The notes under the pieces: generated by a model
The model's database searches: none
The model's input: the letters and a program-made list of their open reading frames with translations, nothing else
Told to the model about the DNA's origin: nothing
Part shown: positions 14,998-17,740 of the stretch, in pieces
Layout of the letters: every line of letters begins with the position of its first letter
Numbering within the stretch: position 1 is the first letter of the stretch
Translations under genes and position numbers: made by a program
NCBI GenBank assembly: GCA_021772555.1
Contig: JAJFLT010000212.1
Coordinates: forward strand, 1-17,740
Reading direction: 5' to 3'
DNA: 17,740 nucleotides
Origin: Opitutales bacterium
GTDB lineage: Bacteria > Verrucomicrobiota > Verrucomicrobiia > Opitutales > UBA2987

Positions 14998-16617
14998 ATG
15001 GAAAGCAGAATATATTGCGCGGACTGTAATCGGAATAAATTATCGAACACGTTGGGTATTTTTATCTTTCTACTCGTGGTTTTGACTGGGGGAATACCCT
15101 CCAAGGCAAGGGCCGCGGAAAATGCCAGGGAAGTGACCCTGCTTTTTACCAATGATTTCGAAAGCGCCTTCGATCCCATACCGGCATACTGGCGCGACGA
15201 TGTGGAATACCTCGGCGGGGCGGCCCAAATGGCGACTTTGATCGATACCATTCGCCAACGGGAGGAACTGGTTTTTCTTTTTGACGCGGGCGATATTTTT
15301 ACCGGAATTCTGTCCAAACTGACGGAGGGCGCGGTGCCCATGGAAATGATGATTACGATGGGTTACGACGCCATGGCCATCGGCAATCACGAATTCGAAT
15401 ACGGTTGGGAAAGTTTTGCCGAACAAAAGAGCCGCCTGCCCTTCCCTGTTCTGGGGGCCAACCTTTTTTATGAGGGAACGGATCATCCTTATGCCCAACC
15501 GTATGCCATCATCGAGCGGGATGGATTCCGTATCGGGGTTATCGGGATCATCGGGCTGGATGCGCGCACCGCCATCATCCCTTCCCATGTGGCCGGGATA
15601 GATTTTCGGGAACCGGTTCCCATCGTGCAAAAGTTGGTGGACAACCTTCGGCCCGAGGTGGATTTGGTTGTCGTCCTCGCTCATCAGGGGAAAACCGCTC
15701 CCATGCAAACGGATGATGAAGCCCATGCCGACATCCAGCGGGGCATCGCGGCCGATTACAACATGGCCGGCGCGGTGGAAGGGATCGATGTGCTCTTTTG
15801 CGGTCACGCCGACGCGGGCACGGAAGAACCGGTCGTCCACCCGAAGACAGGCACCCTCATCATGCAAACCTACGGCCAAGGAACCCGGCTCGGTTATTTG
15901 AAATTAACGTTGGGTATTGGAAATAAGGAAATCCTGTCCCACCATGGCTCCCTTTTGCCAGTAGTGAGCAATGAGTTGAAACCGCATCCAATAATCGCGC
16001 AAAAACTAAAAAAATATCGCGACCAATTTCCAGAATTACAGGATACGGTTTTCCATGCCAGGGAACGGCTTTCGCGGGTTTACAATAAGGAATCAGATTT
16101 AGGTAACCTTTATGCCGATATTTTACGGGACGTGAGCAAAACTCAAATCGCCTTCATCAACGCGGGTGCCTTGCGCAAGGATTTGCCCCAAGGCGATGTG
16201 CCCCTGGCCGATTTGATGGATTCTTTTCCGTTCCAGGACGAGATCGTTATTCTCGAAATGACGGGAAGCCAAATTAAAGATGTCCTGGAGCAATCCCTCA
16301 CCCTCGAACGCGGAATGCTGCAAGTTTCCGGCCTGAAGGTGGAATACGACATGGGTCGCCCGGAAGGGAACCGTGCTCGTTCCGTATTTGTTGATTATAG
16401 CAATGAGGATCTCGATCCCAAGGCCACTTACCGCGTTGCGACCATAGAAATACTGGCCCAAGGGGGTGATCTTTTCAGCGCCTTCCCCCAATCCAAACGG
16501 CTAACACCAAAAGGCTCACAACCGTTATTCGCGGACACATTGCAGGAATACCTCGCGAAGAAAAAACTTGTCACAATGCCGACCCGCGGACGGTTAATTT
16601 CCGTTATAAGCAAGTAA
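14998..16617 (+). CDS. Exported 5'-nucleotidase / metallophosphatase (UshA-like)
   Basis: Periplasmic or surface two-domain nucleotidase of 539 residues, near the family's usual 550. A signal-peptide-like segment spans 18-40. The calcineurin-like metallophosphatase domain has TNDFESAF (Asp53), DAGD (Asp99), IGNHEFEYG (Asn130, His131), VVLAHQG (His229) and FCGHAD (His270, Asp272). In E. coli UshA the corresponding first motif is DxH; here the His is Glu55, and Asp272 stands where UshA has Gln254. The C-terminal nucleotide-binding domain (about 345-535) has LGNLYADILRD, AFINAGALRKDLPQGDV, DSFPFQDEIV and QGGDLFSAF. Hydrolysis of 5'-nucleotides or related phosphoesters for phosphate or nucleoside salvage is expected; actual substrate and metal are uncertain. 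No Shine-Dalgarno precedes the ATG. Confidence 0.9.
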   Translation: MESRIYCADCNRNKLSNTLGIFIFLLVVLTGGIPSKARAAENAREVTLLFTNDFESAFDPIPAYWRDDVEYLGGAAQMATLIDTIRQREELVFLFDAGDIFTGILSKLTEGAVPMEMMITMGYDAMAIGNHEFEYGWESFAEQKSRLPFPVLGANLFYEGTDHPYAQPYAIIERDGFRIGVIGIIGLDARTAIIPSHVAGIDFREPVPIVQKLVDNLRPEVDLVVVLAHQGKTAPMQTDDEAHADIQRGIAADYNMAGAVEGIDVLFCGHADAGTEEPVVHPKTGTLIMQTYGQGTRLGYLKLTLGIGNKEILSHHGSLLPVVSNELKPHPIIAQKLKKYRDQFPELQDTVFHARERLSRVYNKESDLGNLYADILRDVSKTQIAFINAGALRKDLPQGDVPLADLMDSFPFQDEIVILEMTGSQIKDVLEQSLTLERGMLQVSGLKVEYDMGRPEGNRARSVFVDYSNEDLDPKATYRVATIEILAQGGDLFSAFPQSKRLTPKGSQPLFADTLQEYLAKKKLVTMPTRGRLISVISK

Positions 16618-16888
16618 TAAGCAGATACTTTTATTATATATTATAACATATCGGAAAAAGAGTTTAGTTATTGCAACACTCAGGGCGCTGCCCTGAAACC
16701 CGTAATCTGGCTTCAATTTTCTATCTCTGATAATCTGTGTATTCTGTGGTTTAAATTCTGGACAGTAGGGGCAGGTGCTAATGAGCAACCACCCCGAGAA
16801 GCTCGGCTTTAAGGACCCATTATAATTCATAAGTCGGTATGTTTCGTACTAACGATGCGCCCGCTTTTTCATGGCCCCATTTTCGTTG
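16618..16888. repeat. Intergenic block with palindromic and repeat-like elements
   Basis: A 271-bp non-coding stretch between convergent genes. It holds a perfect hairpin TCAGGGC-GCT-GCCCTGA (16680-16696), then a segment ATAATCTGTGTATTCTGTGG (16730-16749) that reads as two degenerate copies of ATYCTGTG, and a second hairpin CCGAG-AAG-CTCGG (16794-16806). Neither hairpin is followed by a T-run, so they are not ordinary terminators. Such a mix resembles dispersed intergenic repeats, but copy number cannot be seen from one window. Confidence 0.4.
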
Positions 16889-17329
16889 CTAAATCAGCCT
16901 TACTTTATTTGCTAATAATTTCCTCAAGGCAGCCACCACCTCATTTCTAGTGTCGTAACAGTGTCTTGGAATGAGTATTTTCTTGCCCGCGTTAGTGACA
17001 ATCATAAATATCTCTATATCTCCTCCAGAAGAAACCACAATTTCCTTCACCTCTCTAATCATAATCGAGTTTTCGCGTACTCCCGTCTTGAGATATATTG
17101 CATTTTCAGAAATCTCCAAAATGTTTTCAACCTGCTTATTCAATCTTGAAAAATATCTATATAGCTCCCGAATTACCATCCATATAACAATGATACATCC
17201 CCCATATCCAGCCCAACCTCCTATCGAATATGGAATAGTGAAAAAAAATGAAATAAATCCTATTCTAAGCAAACTCAAGTGTTTCCTCCAATTGGGTAAC
17301 CGTGTACTATATTTGTATACAATCGTCAT
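16889..17329 (-). CDS. Small membrane protein with possible bacterial PH-like domain
   Basis: Protein of 146 residues, not recognised with certainty. A basic N-terminus (RLPNWRKHLSLLR) is followed by two close hydrophobic helices (about 23-37 and 41-55, joined by GGWAGYGG). Then comes a soluble strand-rich half, EISENAIYLKTGVRENSIMIREVKEIVVSSGGDIEIFMIVTNAGKKILIPR, and a final helix EVVAALRKLLANK. Two helices followed by a beta-rich module ending in one helix is the layout of small bacterial PH-domain (YdbT/YcxB-like) membrane proteins; this is an inference from pattern. The reading frame is AT-rich compared with the genes to its left, suggesting a different origin. CAGG about 9 nt before the ATG may serve as ribosome-binding site. 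It lies downstream of the 5S gene on the same strand but behind two terminator-like hairpins, so it is probably transcribed on its own. Confidence 0.7.
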   Translation of the reverse strand: MTIVYKYSTRLPNWRKHLSLLRIGFISFFFTIPYSIGGWAGYGGCIIVIWMVIRELYRYFSRLNKQVENILEISENAIYLKTGVRENSIMIREVKEIVVSSGGDIEIFMIVTNAGKKILIPRHCYDTRNEVVAALRKLLANKVRLI

Positions 17330-17532
17330 ACTAAAACCTGAATACCTACCTACCGCTCTTTAATTGACATCCGGTCGTACTCCCGTTTCCTCCCCAAATA
17401 TCAGCACCGGAATCAACATTTCGAAACTTTTTGACCAGGAAATACAAATGAGCCAATGTTCATAATTCATATTATTTGGGATCGAAAAACATTTTTGGAC
17501 CAGTGAGTTTTCACCAGGCTCTATTTTTCAAT
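17330..17532. other. AT-rich intergenic region
   Basis: About 200 bp between the membrane-protein gene and the attenuator-like element. A 19-codon minus-strand frame (17370-17429 region) beginning MLIPVLIF is present but has no family features. No promoter or repeat is convincing here. Confidence 0.35.
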
Positions 17533-17667
17533 TCAATATGCAAATAAAAAACCGACCAGACCACACCGACCTCCGGCTGGGGAGGAGTGAGTTTGCAGAC
17601 TGATGTTGATTCTACCTTGGGGTATCGTGGTGACGAGGACGATGAGTGAGAGGATGAGGAGGATTAT
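17533..17667 (-). promoter_or_regulatory. Branched-chain-amino-acid-rich leader frame (attenuator-like)
   Basis: On the minus strand a 44-codon open frame begins IILLILSLIVLV: 11 of the first 12 codons are Ile, Leu or Val. It continues TTIPQGRINISLQTHSSPAG and ends in a TGA at 17533. It overlaps an antiterminator/terminator pair. This is the layout of leader peptides that control ilv/leu operons by ribosome stalling. There is no ATG, GTG or TTG in the Ile/Leu/Val run, and an in-frame TAA lies directly upstream, next to the 5S terminator U-tract. No ilv or leu gene follows. It is best viewed as a truncated or relic leader. Confidence 0.45.
17546..17580 (-). terminator. Terminator-like hairpin of the leader, with competing antiterminator
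   Basis: Read on the minus strand, CCAGCCGGA pairs with TCTGGTCGG (one mismatch, two G-U pairs, 11-nt loop) and is followed by six T. Just upstream, CCTCC (17581-17585 on plus, reading GGAGG) can instead pair with GGAGG (17570-17574), using part of the terminator's left arm. That is the mutually exclusive arrangement expected of an attenuator. Confidence 0.55.
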
Positions 17668-17669
17668 TT

Positions 17670-17709
17670 AAAAAAAAGGCCCGCCCTTTCCTTTCGGAAG
17701 GGGCGGGCC
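17670..17709 (-). terminator. Rho-independent terminator after the 5S rRNA gene
   Basis: On the minus strand a GC-rich stem GGCCCGCCC...GGGCGGGCC, extended by TTCC/GGAA past one C-A mismatch, is closed by a GAAA tetraloop. It is followed by eight T (17670-17677). It lies just past the 3' end of 5S rRNA and ends the rRNA operon. Confidence 0.9.
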
Positions 17710-17715
17710 ATAAGT

Positions 17716-17740
17716 TCTGGCAACAACCTACTCTCGCACG
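17716..17740 (-). rRNA. rrf: 5S ribosomal RNA, 3' end only
   Basis: The minus strand reads CGTGCGAGAGTAGGTTGTTG followed by CCAGA, matching the conserved 3' end of bacterial 5S rRNA (GCGAGAGTAGG plus the 3' strand of helix I, ending GCCAG). The rest of the gene lies beyond the right edge, and a strong terminator follows it on the same strand. An rRNA operon transcribed leftward therefore ends here. The exact 3' nucleotide is uncertain by a few bases. Confidence 0.88.

Noticed and set aside
15070..15879. A 269-codon minus-strand ORF.
   Set aside because: It lies wholly antisense to the nucleotidase gene, whose motifs are intact; composition of the shadow is His/Gly/Asp-rich and unlike a real protein.
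16971..17363. A 130-codon plus-strand ORF opposite the small membrane protein.
   Set aside because: The minus-strand frame has ordered membrane helices and a plausible domain layout; the plus frame has none and its start lacks a ribosome-binding site.
17603..17671. A 22-codon plus-strand ORF (MLILPWGIVV...) with GGAGGAG about 20 nt upstream.
   Set aside because: It is the antisense of the Ile/Leu/Val leader frame, has no properly spaced ribosome-binding site, and on the plus strand the following hairpin has no T-run.

Overview
The window reads as bacterial chromosome, about half G+C, dense with genes. Almost every gene is intact; only the two ends are cut. Shine-Dalgarno sequences are scarce, with clear ones mainly at tonB, mazF and the LytTR regulator. 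The envelope genes (RND tripartite pump, TonB, lipoproteins, DsbD) point to a diderm. The last bases are the 3' end of a 5S rRNA gene. The mix of sparse Shine-Dalgarno use, this 5S tail and the gene families fits Verrucomicrobiota or a neighbouring phylum, but that placement is a weak inference.

Layout. (1) 1-4668, minus strand: a drug or solvent efflux operon in the order TetR regulator, outer-membrane factor lipoprotein, membrane-fusion protein, RND permease (the permease runs off the left edge). ATGA overlaps join regulator to outer-membrane factor and fusion protein to permease. A 25-bp imperfect palindrome sits just upstream of the regulator. (2) 4812-5422, plus strand: a MazEF-type toxin-antitoxin pair with a perfect 19-bp palindrome over its -10 region and a possibly leaderless start. 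(3) 5425-7297, minus strand: a LytS/AlgZ-type histidine kinase and a LytTR response regulator, overlapping. (4) 7569-10209, plus strand: a small lipoprotein followed by a DsbD/ScsB-type thiol reductase. (5) 10219-11556, minus strand: TonB followed by an ArsR-type repressor, with a good promoter and Shine-Dalgarno in front of tonB. (6) 11746-12432, plus strand: a DUF4336 metallo-beta-lactamase-like protein; then a convergent NorM-type MATE exporter on the minus strand. (7) 14151-16617, plus strand: an exported orphan protein and an exported UshA-like 5'-nucleotidase with an unusual metal-ligand motif. (8) 16618-17740: an AT-richer region with palindromic intergenic elements, a small two-helix membrane protein, a branched-chain-amino-acid-rich leader/attenuator-like element with no start codon or biosynthetic gene, and the terminator and 3' tail of a 5S rRNA gene on the minus strand, so an rRNA operon ends here.

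The window is mostly an assembly of independent small operons with envelope and stress functions rather than one pathway. No CRISPR array, tRNA, insertion sequence or phage module was seen. The item most worth a second look is the Ile/Leu/Val-coding leader and hairpin directly behind the 5S terminator. Next are the mazEF operator/leaderless start, the nucleotidase metal-site change and the long cysteine-bearing N-terminal extension of TonB.
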